From positions 5,696-69,695 of the forward strand of contig DAZF01000004.1 of assembly GCA_002507205.1 (NCBI GenBank): DNA of 64,000 nt, written 5' to 3'. This stretch comes from Methanolobus sp. UBA32 (GTDB taxonomy: Archaea; Halobacteriota; Methanosarcinia; Methanosarcinales; Methanosarcinaceae). Shown piece after piece: positions 24,182-33,200 of this stretch. The translations under genes were made by a program, and so were the position numbers. The notes below the pieces were generated by a model, which was not told the origin of the DNA, ran no database searches, and saw only the letters and a program-made list of their open reading frames with translations. Every line of letters starts with the position of its first letter. Within the stretch, counting starts at the first letter, position 1.

Positions 24182-26162
24182 GTAAAAGTATGTGAATAGT
24201 AGTTCCTTTTCCTTCTTTGCTATCGGCCCACATATCCCCATTGTGCGCCACAATGATCTTCTTGCATATGTAAAGACCAAGACCATTACCCCCGTACTTG
24301 CGTGTTGATGAACCATCGGCCTGATAGAATCTGTTGAATATATGAGGAAGATTCTCCTCGGAAATACCAATCCCATTATCACTTATCTGTATGTGTATCC
24401 TTTTGTTATCCTGCAGAGTGACAGAAATTGATATTTTCCCACTTTCAGGGGTGAACTTCACTGAATTGTCAATTATATTTACGAATACTTCTTCAAGATA
24501 CTCCAGGTCACCTTCTATCAGCGGTATATCAGAAGGAATTAACTTTTCAATTTCATGTCCCTTACTGGTAATCTCAGGAGAACGGTCGTGTATTGCCGCG
24601 TCTATTACCTCGGATATCCGGAGAGGAAGGAAAGTATATTCGACATTTCCACCTTCAGTAATACTGACATAGAGCAGAGAATCGATCAGTCTTTTCAATC
24701 TTTCAGAGCTGAGCATTACTTTTTCCATGGCATCTTTCTGCTTCTGGTTCAGTTCACCCAGTGCCTCTTCATACATCAGTTCACTGTATCCTTTAATTGG
24801 AATAAGTGGAGTCTTTAGTTCGTGCCTCAGGTTAGAGAGGAATTCGTCTTTCATCCTGTCAAGGGACTTTAGTTCCTCATTGGCCTTTGCAAGGTCTTGA
24901 GCATACTGATTCAGGGCTTTTTCTGCGGCTTTGCGCTCGGTGAAATCCTCAACAACACATACACCCCCCATGAACTTCCCCTCATCAGATATAACCGGGC
25001 TGAATTCTGCTTTGATAGGAATTATTTTATCGGAGAAGGGAGAACAGAATTCATCCTCATAACTGGCAGGAATTCCAGCAAGTACCTGCATAATAGCTTT
25101 TTTGATAGAGTTATTATCATCAAATGATTCTACGATATTAAAGCCGATCACATTAGAAATAACACTCTCTTCCGGTACACCCATGATCTTCACAAGATTT
25201 TCGTTGCACTGGGTTATGACGCCTTTTTCATCAAAGTGGAAGATACCCAATGGGGATTTTTCAAACATCATGCGATATTTGTTCTTGGCAATGAGCGTCA
25301 ACCTTTCTTTCATTTTTCTTTTGGAGATATCATTGATGATAGCACCATGGAAAACCTCACCCTTCAGCCTTGTTGTAGTGATGGCCAGTTCTAAGGGGAA
25401 TTCCGTACCATCTTTACGCAAACCGGTTACTTCTATTATTTTTCCTACTACAGGGGATTTGCCGATGGATATCAGCTCATCCCAGCCTTCGTGAGCCTTA
25501 CGATATCTTTTTGGCATTATTATGCTAATGGATTTCCCAAGTATCTCGTTCCTCTCATATCCAAAGAGTTTACTGGCGTTCTCGTTCCAGAAAGTGATCA
25601 TTCCGGCGTAATCTGAGAGCACAAATGCATAAGGAACGGAATCCAGATGAGAAGAAATCATTTCAATATCAAAGAGTAACTCTGTTTCAAGTTCTTTTTT
25701 GTCCTGAATATCAGTACAGGATAAAAGAAGTGCCTTATCCGGAGATGTTGTGTCTTTCAACAGGCTCGTGTTTAAAAGAAAGGTCTTAGGTATCCCATCA
25801 GACCCTATAATTGATGTTTCCAGAGCCATTGGTTTTACATTATTATCCGATAAAACCGAAGAGAAAAATGAGAGAATATCTTCTTTTTCATCTTCCGGAA
25901 GACATAAGTCTGAAAATATTTCATTTGAGAGGTCTTCATCATCGAAGCCTAAAAAACTTCGTGCTTTTTTGTTTGCCAGGATTATCCGGCCATTCTCATC
26001 AATTAAAAGTATAAAGGAATCCAGAAGGTCATAAAATAACTGTGAATGCTCAATTTCCGAAAAAGAGATACTAGTGCCGGGTATTCTGACCGAATCCTCC
26101 TGTATGAGAGAGTTATCACTCTCATCAACCGAAAAATCGAGTATTTCTTTTTTTGTGGCCAT
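24171..26162 (-). CDS. Soluble PAS-domain sensor histidine kinase
   Basis: A 663-residue kinase without signal peptide or membrane segments, hence cytosolic. Three PAS domains are visible: ~40-150 (LLDSFILLIDENGRIILANK), ~165-285 (LDSVPYAFVLSDYAGMITFW) and ~295-410 (FEKSPLGIFHFDEKGVITQC). A coiled coil (KALNQYAQDLAKANEELKSL) leads into HisKA with NLRHELKTPLIPIKG, where His is the phosphorylation site, and HATPase_c with NIIDNSVKFTPESG (N box), SDNGIGISEEN (G1) and GGNGLGLYICK (G2). No response regulator is adjacent, as is common in Methanosarcinales. The ligand is unknown. A TGTAGA-GAA-TCTACA palindrome lies just upstream (26191-26205). Confidence 0.93.
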   Translation of the reverse strand: MATKKEILDFSVDESDNSLIQEDSVRIPGTSISFSEIEHSQLFYDLLDSFILLIDENGRIILANKKARSFLGFDDEDLSNEIFSDLCLPEDEKEDILSFFSSVLSDNNVKPMALETSIIGSDGIPKTFLLNTSLLKDTTSPDKALLLSCTDIQDKKELETELLFDIEMISSHLDSVPYAFVLSDYAGMITFWNENASKLFGYERNEILGKSISIIMPKRYRKAHEGWDELISIGKSPVVGKIIEVTGLRKDGTEFPLELAITTTRLKGEVFHGAIINDISKRKMKERLTLIAKNKYRMMFEKSPLGIFHFDEKGVITQCNENLVKIMGVPEESVISNVIGFNIVESFDDNNSIKKAIMQVLAGIPASYEDEFCSPFSDKIIPIKAEFSPVISDEGKFMGGVCVVEDFTERKAAEKALNQYAQDLAKANEELKSLDRMKDEFLSNLRHELKTPLIPIKGYSELMYEEALGELNQKQKDAMEKVMLSSERLKRLIDSLLYVSITEGGNVEYTFLPLRISEVIDAAIHDRSPEITSKGHEIEKLIPSDIPLIEGDLEYLEEVFVNIIDNSVKFTPESGKISISVTLQDNKRIHIQISDNGIGISEENLPHIFNRFYQADGSSTRKYGGNGLGLYICKKIIVAHNGDMWADSKEGKGTTIHILLPVK

Positions 26163-26190
26163 CTATACACCTATGAATCTGACAAACTAT

Positions 26191-26205
26191 TGTAGAGAAT
26201 CTACA
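26191..26205. promoter_or_regulatory. Palindrome upstream of the PAS kinase gene
   Basis: TGTAGA-GAA-TCTACA is a perfect 6-bp inverted repeat with a 3-bp centre, 29 bp before the kinase ATG on the minus strand. It could be an operator for autoregulation or a small leader hairpin; no regulator can be assigned. Confidence 0.35.
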
Positions 26206-26404
26206 TTGGCAATACCCAGATGCATGTAATTATATTGGGAATATAATATATAATATTTAGTATTTGATTTCTTATTGTATATAAAGCCTAATAAAAAAAT
26301 GAGAGTCAAAACTGAATTCATACTTAGAATTGAAATAGAATACTGACCTTTTGAGTAGCATTTATAATCACGAGGAACTATTGAACTAGACAGAGTGACC
26401 TAAG

Positions 26405-26836
26405 ATGAGTGAAAATTCAATGAAATATCATGAGGATTCCAATACTTTTATTGCCGGTAAAAAGAGTTATTTTGAAGAAGATATCAACATTGATGGAAAC
26501 TTCATAGTTGGAGCAGGTTCTAATTTCTGGAAGAATCTGAATGTTAAGGGCACCCTGAAACTTGGAAAAGGAACTTTTGTGAAAGGGAATGTAAAAGCAG
26601 ATGAGGCCATCATAGGTTCAAACTCTGAGATAAAGGGCAATATAGAAGTATCAGACGAACTTCGGATACTGGATTCTGTAGAGATAAATGGTTCTGCCGT
26701 TGCAGGAAAAGAAATGCTTGTACGTCCCGGTTGCAAGATCAAATTCGCGAAGGCAAGCAGCACAATGGAACTTGTCGGGAAGGTCAGTATAAAAGAAATA
26801 GAATCAGGAACAAAGGTTATTGTGCGTTCGGAGTGA
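26405..26836 (+). CDS. Bactofilin-like polymer-forming protein
   Basis: A 143-residue protein with a short polar head and a right-handed beta-helix-like core: repeats of the type I-x-G-x-F/L-x-V-G (INIDGNFIVGAG, LNVKGTLKLGKG, VKGNVKADEAIIG, EIKGNIEVSDELRI, VEINGSAVAGKE). This fits the bactofilin / polymer-forming cytoskeletal family (DUF583) of 110-180 residues. No membrane segment is present. In bacteria bactofilins self-assemble into filaments that localise cell-envelope proteins; the archaeal role is unknown. It stands between a soluble kinase and an ABC transporter, and ends 14 bp before the convergent ATPase stop. Confidence 0.78.
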   Translation: MSENSMKYHEDSNTFIAGKKSYFEEDINIDGNFIVGAGSNFWKNLNVKGTLKLGKGTFVKGNVKADEAIIGSNSEIKGNIEVSDELRILDSVEINGSAVAGKEMLVRPGCKIKFAKASSTMELVGKVSIKEIESGTKVIVRSE

Positions 26837-26850
26837 AACGCAAAATAATA

Positions 26851-27609
26851 TTATTTACTTTGCTCCTTGAGGAGAGACTTCAATATCCTGTCACGGAGCA
26901 AATTTGCTTCAAGACTTGTTCGCTCACGTGGCCGTGGAAGGTCTACTTTGATTACTTCCTTTATTTTACCAGGACGCGCACTCATCAACACTATTTTGTC
27001 AGCCAGGAACACGGCTTCATCCACACTGTGTGTGACAAAAATGATGGTTATATGTTTTTTTTGCCAGATTTCCAGTAGTTCCTGCTGGAGAATATTGCGT
27101 GTCTGGGCATCCAGTGCACCAAAAGGCTCATCCATCAGAAGAACCGAAGGTTCATTTGCAAGGGCTCTTGCAATAGCAACCCTCTGCTTCATGCCGCCTG
27201 ATAGCTCATAGGGATAGCTGTTCCTGAATTGCTGGAGCCCGACCAGTTCAAGGTATTTTTCAGCATCTTCAAGCGCATCTTTCTTTTTTGTCCCGCCCAT
27301 GATGGGACCAAAGATAATGTTATCGATCACCGATTTCCAGGGAAACAGTGAATATTCCTGGAAAACCATTCCCCTATCCGGACCAGGAGAATCTATTTTC
27401 TGGTCATCCAGATAGATTTCCCCAGCATCCGGTTTATCGAGACCTGATATGATCCTGAGCAATGTCGTTTTTCCACACCCGGAAGGGCCTATAAAGCATA
27501 CAAACTCCTTGTCATCGACTTCCAGATTGACATTGTCCAGTGCAAGCGTGGAGCTATCACCATCTTTTATGAACTTGCGGGAGACATTACTTACTTTTAC
27601 CCTTCCCAT
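26851..27609 (-). CDS. ABC transporter ATPase, nitrate/sulfonate/taurine type
   Basis: A 252-residue ABC ATPase of the SsuB/TauB group. Walker A is GPSGCGKTTLLR near residues 40-51, the Q-loop is MVFQEYSLFPW (typical of this branch), the signature is LSGGMKQRVAIARAL, Walker B is VLLMDEPFGALD, and the switch histidine is in FVTHSVDEA. Its ATG follows the permease TAA with no gap. It energises uptake with the upstream permease and binding protein. Confidence 0.93.
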   Translation of the reverse strand: MGRVKVSNVSRKFIKDGDSSTLALDNVNLEVDDKEFVCFIGPSGCGKTTLLRIISGLDKPDAGEIYLDDQKIDSPGPDRGMVFQEYSLFPWKSVIDNIIFGPIMGGTKKKDALEDAEKYLELVGLQQFRNSYPYELSGGMKQRVAIARALANEPSVLLMDEPFGALDAQTRNILQQELLEIWQKKHITIIFVTHSVDEAVFLADKIVLMSARPGKIKEVIKVDLPRPRERTSLEANLLRDRILKSLLKEQSK

Positions 27610-28437
27610 TTATATCACGACCCCTTTACGCCATCTAAGGAGCTTACCATCGATATAATAACGCAGCAACCGGTCAATGAACAAACCAAGGAAACCAAGT
27701 ATTAACATGTAAACAAGTACAAAGTCCATGTTGTGCAGATAATAATGATGCCATATCTTGTAGCCAAGCCCGTTTCTGCTCACACCGAACATTTCTGCGG
27801 CAACGAGACACATCCAGCCAACTCCCATGGCTATCCTGATACCTGCGGCAATTGAAGGAAGTGCATAAGGAAGAGCCACATACCGGATCAATTCGCGGTC
27901 AGTGTTACAACCCAACACCTTTGCAGCTTCCACATAAACACGGGAGACGCTCTTAAAACCTGTAAAAGTGTTTATTATAATTGGAAAGACAGCACCGATA
28001 AATATTAAAAAACCTGCTGCAAGAGGATTCAGACCAATCCATATGATCGCGAAGGGAATCCAGGCAAGTGGGGGAATAGGACGAATTATCTCTATCAGAG
28101 GATCAACTATACGATCGATCATGCGGAACCAACCCATGATCATACCTACAGGAATACCAATGATCAGTGCAGAAAGCATGCCGATCCAGAAATGCATAAG
28201 ACTGTAAAGGAGGTCTACAAGTAAAACCGGAAGTTGATAATCCAGGCCAAGGATAGTTAATTTTGCATCTTTTGCCATGATTTCCAGAAATGCAAAGGTC
28301 ACATCTGTAAAACTTGGAAGGTAAAATTTATTCCCCACAATGTAAACAGCTAGGAGTTGCCAGAGAATGACTGCAGAAATTATAGATACTATTTCCACAC
28401 TTTTTTCACTCAGGGACTGAAGATGTTTTTTTATCAT
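27610..28437 (-). CDS. ABC transporter permease, nitrate/sulfonate/taurine type
   Basis: A 275-residue permease with about six hydrophobic segments and the EAA-loop signature (EAAKVLGCNTDRELIRYVALP, near residues 156-176; shown in part). The SsuC-like segments WIGMLSALIIGIPVGMIMGW and PIPPLAWIPFAIIWIG are present. GGAGG lies five bases before the ATG. The distance to the binding-protein gene is 115 bp, with a possible T-rich pause between. Confidence 0.92.
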   Translation of the reverse strand: MIKKHLQSLSEKSVEIVSIISAVILWQLLAVYIVGNKFYLPSFTDVTFAFLEIMAKDAKLTILGLDYQLPVLLVDLLYSLMHFWIGMLSALIIGIPVGMIMGWFRMIDRIVDPLIEIIRPIPPLAWIPFAIIWIGLNPLAAGFLIFIGAVFPIIINTFTGFKSVSRVYVEAAKVLGCNTDRELIRYVALPYALPSIAAGIRIAMGVGWMCLVAAEMFGVSRNGLGYKIWHHYYLHNMDFVLVYMLILGFLGLFIDRLLRYYIDGKLLRWRKGVVI

Positions 28438-28528
28438 GATTCCTCCGGTTAGTGGAGATAAAGAACTCCGGACAGAGAATAGAAATGCCTACTTATTATT
28501 TAAATTAGTATCAAAAAAAAAAGAAAAA

Positions 28529-29554
28529 TTATTGATCAAGAGCTTCATAGAAGCTCAGATCGAATATGTCATCCTGTGTAAGAGGAGTGCTGATATATCC
28601 CAGTTCATACTGCACCTGTGCATAGTCCACAGTGGAGTTGATTATGAGATTTGGATCTGCAACCCATGTACCATCCCATTCATTGAGTGACTGCTTTACC
28701 AGTTCTACATCCCAATCCTGGTCATCAGCATATATCTGTGCTGCTTCGTCCAGATTATCGGAATTGTATTCGGTTGCACGTGCATGGGTTTCTACGATCT
28801 GCTGAACTATGTCAGGATGTTCACGTATAAGTTCACCACTTACTGCAACAACACAACATGCATGATCCTGAAGCATTTCACCGGATGATACAACTGACCT
28901 GCCCGTACCTTCACTTTCGATCATTGATGGTGCCGGATGTGGAAGGAAAACTGCGTCAACCTGTCCTGCAGAGATCGCTGTCATTGCATCCCCGGGACTC
29001 ATACCAAGGATCTCGACATCTTCTTCAGGGTCAATACCGTTCTCTTTCAACCAGTTCTTAAGCAGAGTATCCTGAATTGTTCCTGGAGGGAATGTTGCTA
29101 TTTTAAGCCCTCTGAGGTCTTCAGGGCTTTCATAAGGAAGCTCAGTGCGAAGAACAATATCTGAACCCTGTATCTGGACTGCAGCTACGATCTTTGCATC
29201 CAGACCACTTGCAAGAGCTGAAATGACAGGTGCTGCACCGACATATGCAACATCGATATCTCCTGCAAGCATGGACTGCATTTCAGGTGCCCCGGTAGGG
29301 AAGAGTTTGTCATCAATCTCCACTATTCCGTAGGGTTCAAGATCTTCAGCCCACCATCCTTTGTCCCTTGCAGTGATATATGCAATCTGATGGGTGCTTG
29401 GCTGATAACCAAAAGTGAGTTCTGTGATTGTTTCTGCCTGTTCTCCGTCCTGCTCTGCTGTCTGTTCAGTACATCCGGAGATGAATACTGCTGCTACCAG
29501 AGCAAAAACAAAAAATAAAGTGGAAGTTAATTTGATTGTCTGTTTGTAATTCAC
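28529..29554 (-). CDS. ABC transporter substrate-binding lipoprotein, SsuA/THI5-NMT1-like
   Basis: A 341-residue protein started at GTG 29552-29554, preceded by AAGGTGGT; a longer reading to 29593 is less likely because it puts polar residues before the signal. The signal ends in a lipobox (FISGC). The mature part follows the SsuA/NMT1 plan: LTFGYQPSTHQIAYITARDKG, GDIDVAYVGAAPVISALASG, GSDIVLR, LRGLKIATFPPGTIQDTLL and SAGQVDAVFLPHPAP. The family covers aliphatic sulfonates, taurine, nitrate and thiamine precursors; substrate cannot be fixed from sequence. A divergent HTH regulator starts 148 bp away. Confidence 0.9.
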   Translation of the reverse strand: MNYKQTIKLTSTLFFVFALVAAVFISGCTEQTAEQDGEQAETITELTFGYQPSTHQIAYITARDKGWWAEDLEPYGIVEIDDKLFPTGAPEMQSMLAGDIDVAYVGAAPVISALASGLDAKIVAAVQIQGSDIVLRTELPYESPEDLRGLKIATFPPGTIQDTLLKNWLKENGIDPEEDVEILGMSPGDAMTAISAGQVDAVFLPHPAPSMIESEGTGRSVVSSGEMLQDHACCVVAVSGELIREHPDIVQQIVETHARATEYNSDNLDEAAQIYADDQDWDVELVKQSLNEWDGTWVADPNLIINSTVDYAQVQYELGYISTPLTQDDIFDLSFYEALDQ

Positions 29555-29707
29555 ATTACCACCTTGAGTAATATATAGATAATTTAAAGGCACGATTCAA
29601 TATATTATATATATTTCTACATTTAGGAGATGCGATGGCCTAAAAGTATTAATTGAAGGGATACCTTTACCTTAATAGGGCATTACGAAGTACAGGCGTG
29701 TGTGGAT

Positions 29708-30229
29708 ATGAGTGCTGCTGATAAAATAATAGATGCTGTTTTTGAATCTGACGAGAGTTTCAGGAAGATCCTTTCCAATACGATAAAAGAAGAACTGAAT
29801 ATGAATATGGCAGTGTTTGCTGAGAATGCAGGCATTCCTGCCAGTACTCTTTACAAAATTATGTCTGGGAAGCGGGAACCCAATGTCAAAACTTTGAGAC
29901 AGATAATAAAAACAGTAAAGAGACTGGAAGGTTCAGAAAAAGGTGAGTTCATTGCTGTTATTGCTGCCAGGCCAGTGCTTGACAATATCAGTGAAACTAA
30001 GAGAAAGATATGTGGAAGTCTTTGTACGATCAGGGAATACTCAGCAACCTCCATGGAAGAGGCCATAATCGCTGCAGTTCGTGCTGAAAGAGATGGAGCG
30101 AAAGCTCTGGTCTGTGCACCAATAGTGAGCCCCACAGTTGAGAAAATACTGAGAATACCTGTTGCCACGATAATGCCAAAGAACAGTCTTTTAGAAGCTA
30201 TAGAGCTTGTGGCAAAAAAAATAAGTTAA
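29708..30229 (+). CDS. XRE-type HTH regulator with C-terminal sensor domain
   Basis: A 173-residue protein (ATG 29708; an in-frame GTG two codons earlier is an alternative). Residues ~20-65 form a Cro/XRE helix-turn-helix: LNMNMAVFAENAGIPASTLYKIMSGKREPNVKTL, shown here only as the motif AGIPASTLYKIMSGKREPN. Residues ~75-170 form an alpha/beta domain with REYSATSMEEAIIAAVRAE and VAMLVCAP-like segments, reminiscent of a ligand-binding fold. It is divergent from the sulfonate/nitrate-type transporter, so it probably controls it. The 3' end is in a hairpin shared with the convergent S-layer gene. Confidence 0.82.
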   Translation: MSAADKIIDAVFESDESFRKILSNTIKEELNMNMAVFAENAGIPASTLYKIMSGKREPNVKTLRQIIKTVKRLEGSEKGEFIAVIAARPVLDNISETKRKICGSLCTIREYSATSMEEAIIAAVRAERDGAKALVCAPIVSPTVEKILRIPVATIMPKNSLLEAIELVAKKIS

Positions 30230-30239
30230 GAATAAGATA

Positions 30240-30274
30240 AAAAGAGTTATCGGAGGTTTCCGATCAACTCTTTT
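30240..30274. terminator. Bidirectional hairpin at the HTH-regulator / S-layer gene junction
   Basis: AAAAGAGTT pairs with AACTCTTTT (9 bp), then ATCGGA with TCCGAT (6 bp), with a single bulged C and a GGTT loop. From 30247 on it is coding sequence for the last residues of the S-layer protein. Both strands end in T4, so it can serve transcripts from both sides. Confidence 0.65.
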
Positions 30275-33200
30275 ACTGCTTCAATTGCTTCAGCTGCTTT
30301 TGCCTGTGCTATTTCTACCGTCCATCCACCTGCGGTGAAAAGGTAAGCTGCTCCTCCCACTGCTGCAAGTGCGATCGCTCCAAGCACGTAGAATACAGTA
30401 CCGGATTTCTCGAACACTTCATAGGTGGTGGTAAGGCCACCAACTTTCACCTCATATGTTCCAGGCTCTTCCTCTACATGAGTAAATTCAATTGTAGTAG
30501 AATTACCAACAGAGAGACTAACAAGCTGTGAATCAACGACTACATCATCGATCTTAAGGTCCACAGTGTAATCGCCTGTTGCAGTACCTGTGTTGGCAAC
30601 ATCGACGCTGATCGTAGCTTCTTTACCCTGCTTTATTTCAAGAGGAGAGATTTCCAGATTACTGAACTCAAAATTAGCTGCAAGTTCAGTGACCTTCAGA
30701 TCAAGTTCTGCCTCAAGAAGACCTGATTTAGTAGCAATCAGCTTGTGAGTACCGGCCTCAGTAGCAGTATATGTTATAGTACCATCACTGTCAGTTGTAC
30801 CAAGAGACTTGCCATCAAATGTGACTGATGCTCCGGAAACAGAATCTCCTCCGATGGCTTTCAGAACAAAAATGGTCATAGATGTGCCTTCGTAAACCTC
30901 ATCCGGTGAGACTTCTATACTCATCTTCTTGGTCTCATCGTCAGCATCTATAACTTCAAGGTCTTCTGAACCAGAGGCATATCCATCTTTTTCAGCTGTA
31001 ATCTCAAGTTTGCCTGCTTCTGTAGCAGTATAATCAATTTCACCATCACTACCAGTTGTTCCGATAGTTGTGCCTTCTACCTTAACAGTAGCATCACCAA
31101 TTGATGCGCCACGTGCAGTTACGGTGATAGTTATTTCGTCCCCTTCTGTGATGGTGGAAGCGCTCAGATCAATGTCCAGTGTCTGGGAAGCTGCAGTTGT
31201 TACTTCAACGTATGGATAATACCTGAGGGTGCTTGAGTCTGCTACCTTTATACCCACATCACCCATCAATTCGATTTCCTTGTCCTTTGTAAGGGAAATA
31301 GCATCCTCATTACTCATCTCGATCGAGGTATCACTGAAGCTGTCTACTTCCATTTCACCATAGTTATCGCCGCTTTCAAGGGTAATGTAATCCTCTGAAA
31401 TCTGGAAGATACCTTCAACAAAAACAGCATTGCTTTCACTACCTCTGAAAACCTCGTTAAAGTGGATTATAATAAGAGCCACATCATCTGAGTCGCCAAG
31501 GTCTGTCTCATAGACATAATCCGCATCTGAAGATACAATGCCAGAGTCTACTTCGTCCCCGTCCTGATACAATTCAACGAGTACACGTTCACCGTTCGTA
31601 TCGACTTCTATTATATCAAGAGTGTAGCCTTCTTCAAGAATCAGTGATGAGCCTGAGTAGACTGAAACTTTTTCATCCTCATCCATCAGGACCTTGGATA
31701 ATTGACCATCGGAAATGAGACTTACATCATCCACACCATCGACATCTGTATCGGCATTATAGCCTGCGAAATACTTCTCAGCCATGAAACCTATAACGTT
31801 GAACTCACCCCAGTCGGAATGTTCGAATTCAACGGATTTGGCAGTGCTTGTGTATTCGAGAGCTCCTGAAGGTATTTTCCTGTCATCAATGGAGGTTAGC
31901 TCAAGGGTTTCTGTCTGGATTCCTTCATCAATATCGTAATAGAAACCTTCAAAGTTCAATGGTGTCCATGTAAGTTGGTCATCGTCTTCTGCAACAGTAC
32001 CACGGAGTTCATATGTGCCAGGGTCTGACATGTCCACATATGGAGCGAATCTGAGGTCATCGTTGTCAGCTACTATGAGCTTTATCTTGCCCATTAGAGT
32101 GATCGACTTTCCTTTGGAAAGGGAAACTGTTCCATCATTTTCCATTTCGATCAGGTCATCGCTGATGGATGTTATCTCCATTTCACCATAACTTTCCCCA
32201 TCATCAAGTTCAAGGTAATTATCAGATATCTGGAAGATACCTTCAACAAAAACAGCACTCGTTTCCTGACCACTGAATACTTCATCGAAGTGAATAGCAA
32301 GTATTACAACATCATCAGCATCGCCGAGATCATCTTTATAGACGTAATCACTTCCACCGGCAACTACGTCGCTGTCCAGCTCATCACCATCTTTTGTAAG
32401 GGTGACGTATACACTGTTACCATTCACATCAACTTCAACGATATTGAGCTCGTAACCGTCTTCCAGAGTGAGTGATGAACCAGCATATGCAGACTCCTTC
32501 TCGTCGTCATCTATAAGGATCTTTGATAACTGACCGGCAGACATCATGCTTACTTCTTCAGCACCATCAATTGTTGTGTTATCAATGTACCCTGCAAAGT
32601 ATTTCTCTGCCATGAAACCTATGATCTGATATGAACCCCAGCCACTGTGCTCGAAATCTGTTTCAACCGGTCTTGTCTGGTAGAGAATATCCCCATCACC
32701 TAGTGATCGGTCAATATTATAGATCGTCATGTTCTCAGAACTAAGACCGGATTCAAGATCATAGAAGAAACCTGAGAAACTTTTTGCATCCCAGATATAT
32801 TTATCTTCAGACTGGTCAGCGTTCTCATCCCAGATCCTATCACCTGTTAAATAAGTCTGTGAATATGTGCTTGTTGTGTTTGTAACATCTGTAGTATTAA
32901 TGTTACCTGAATCATCAACTGTATGGAGTTTTATAGTGTAACTGGTGCTTGCACTCAGGTTGCTTGCTGTTGTATAGTACTCATCGGATACATTTTCAAT
33001 AAAGACATTATTTATGTAAACCATACTGTAATCAAAATCAGAATCTGTTGGGTTGGTCCATGTCCACTTTATCCAGTTGCTTCCTTTATCATCCACTTCC
33101 AGAGAAGTTACGCTTCCTGGAGCAGTTGTGTCAGGTCCACTTGGAGTATCAGTTGTAGCTGTGTCATTTGTCCAGTCACCAATGTTACTTGAAGTATCGA

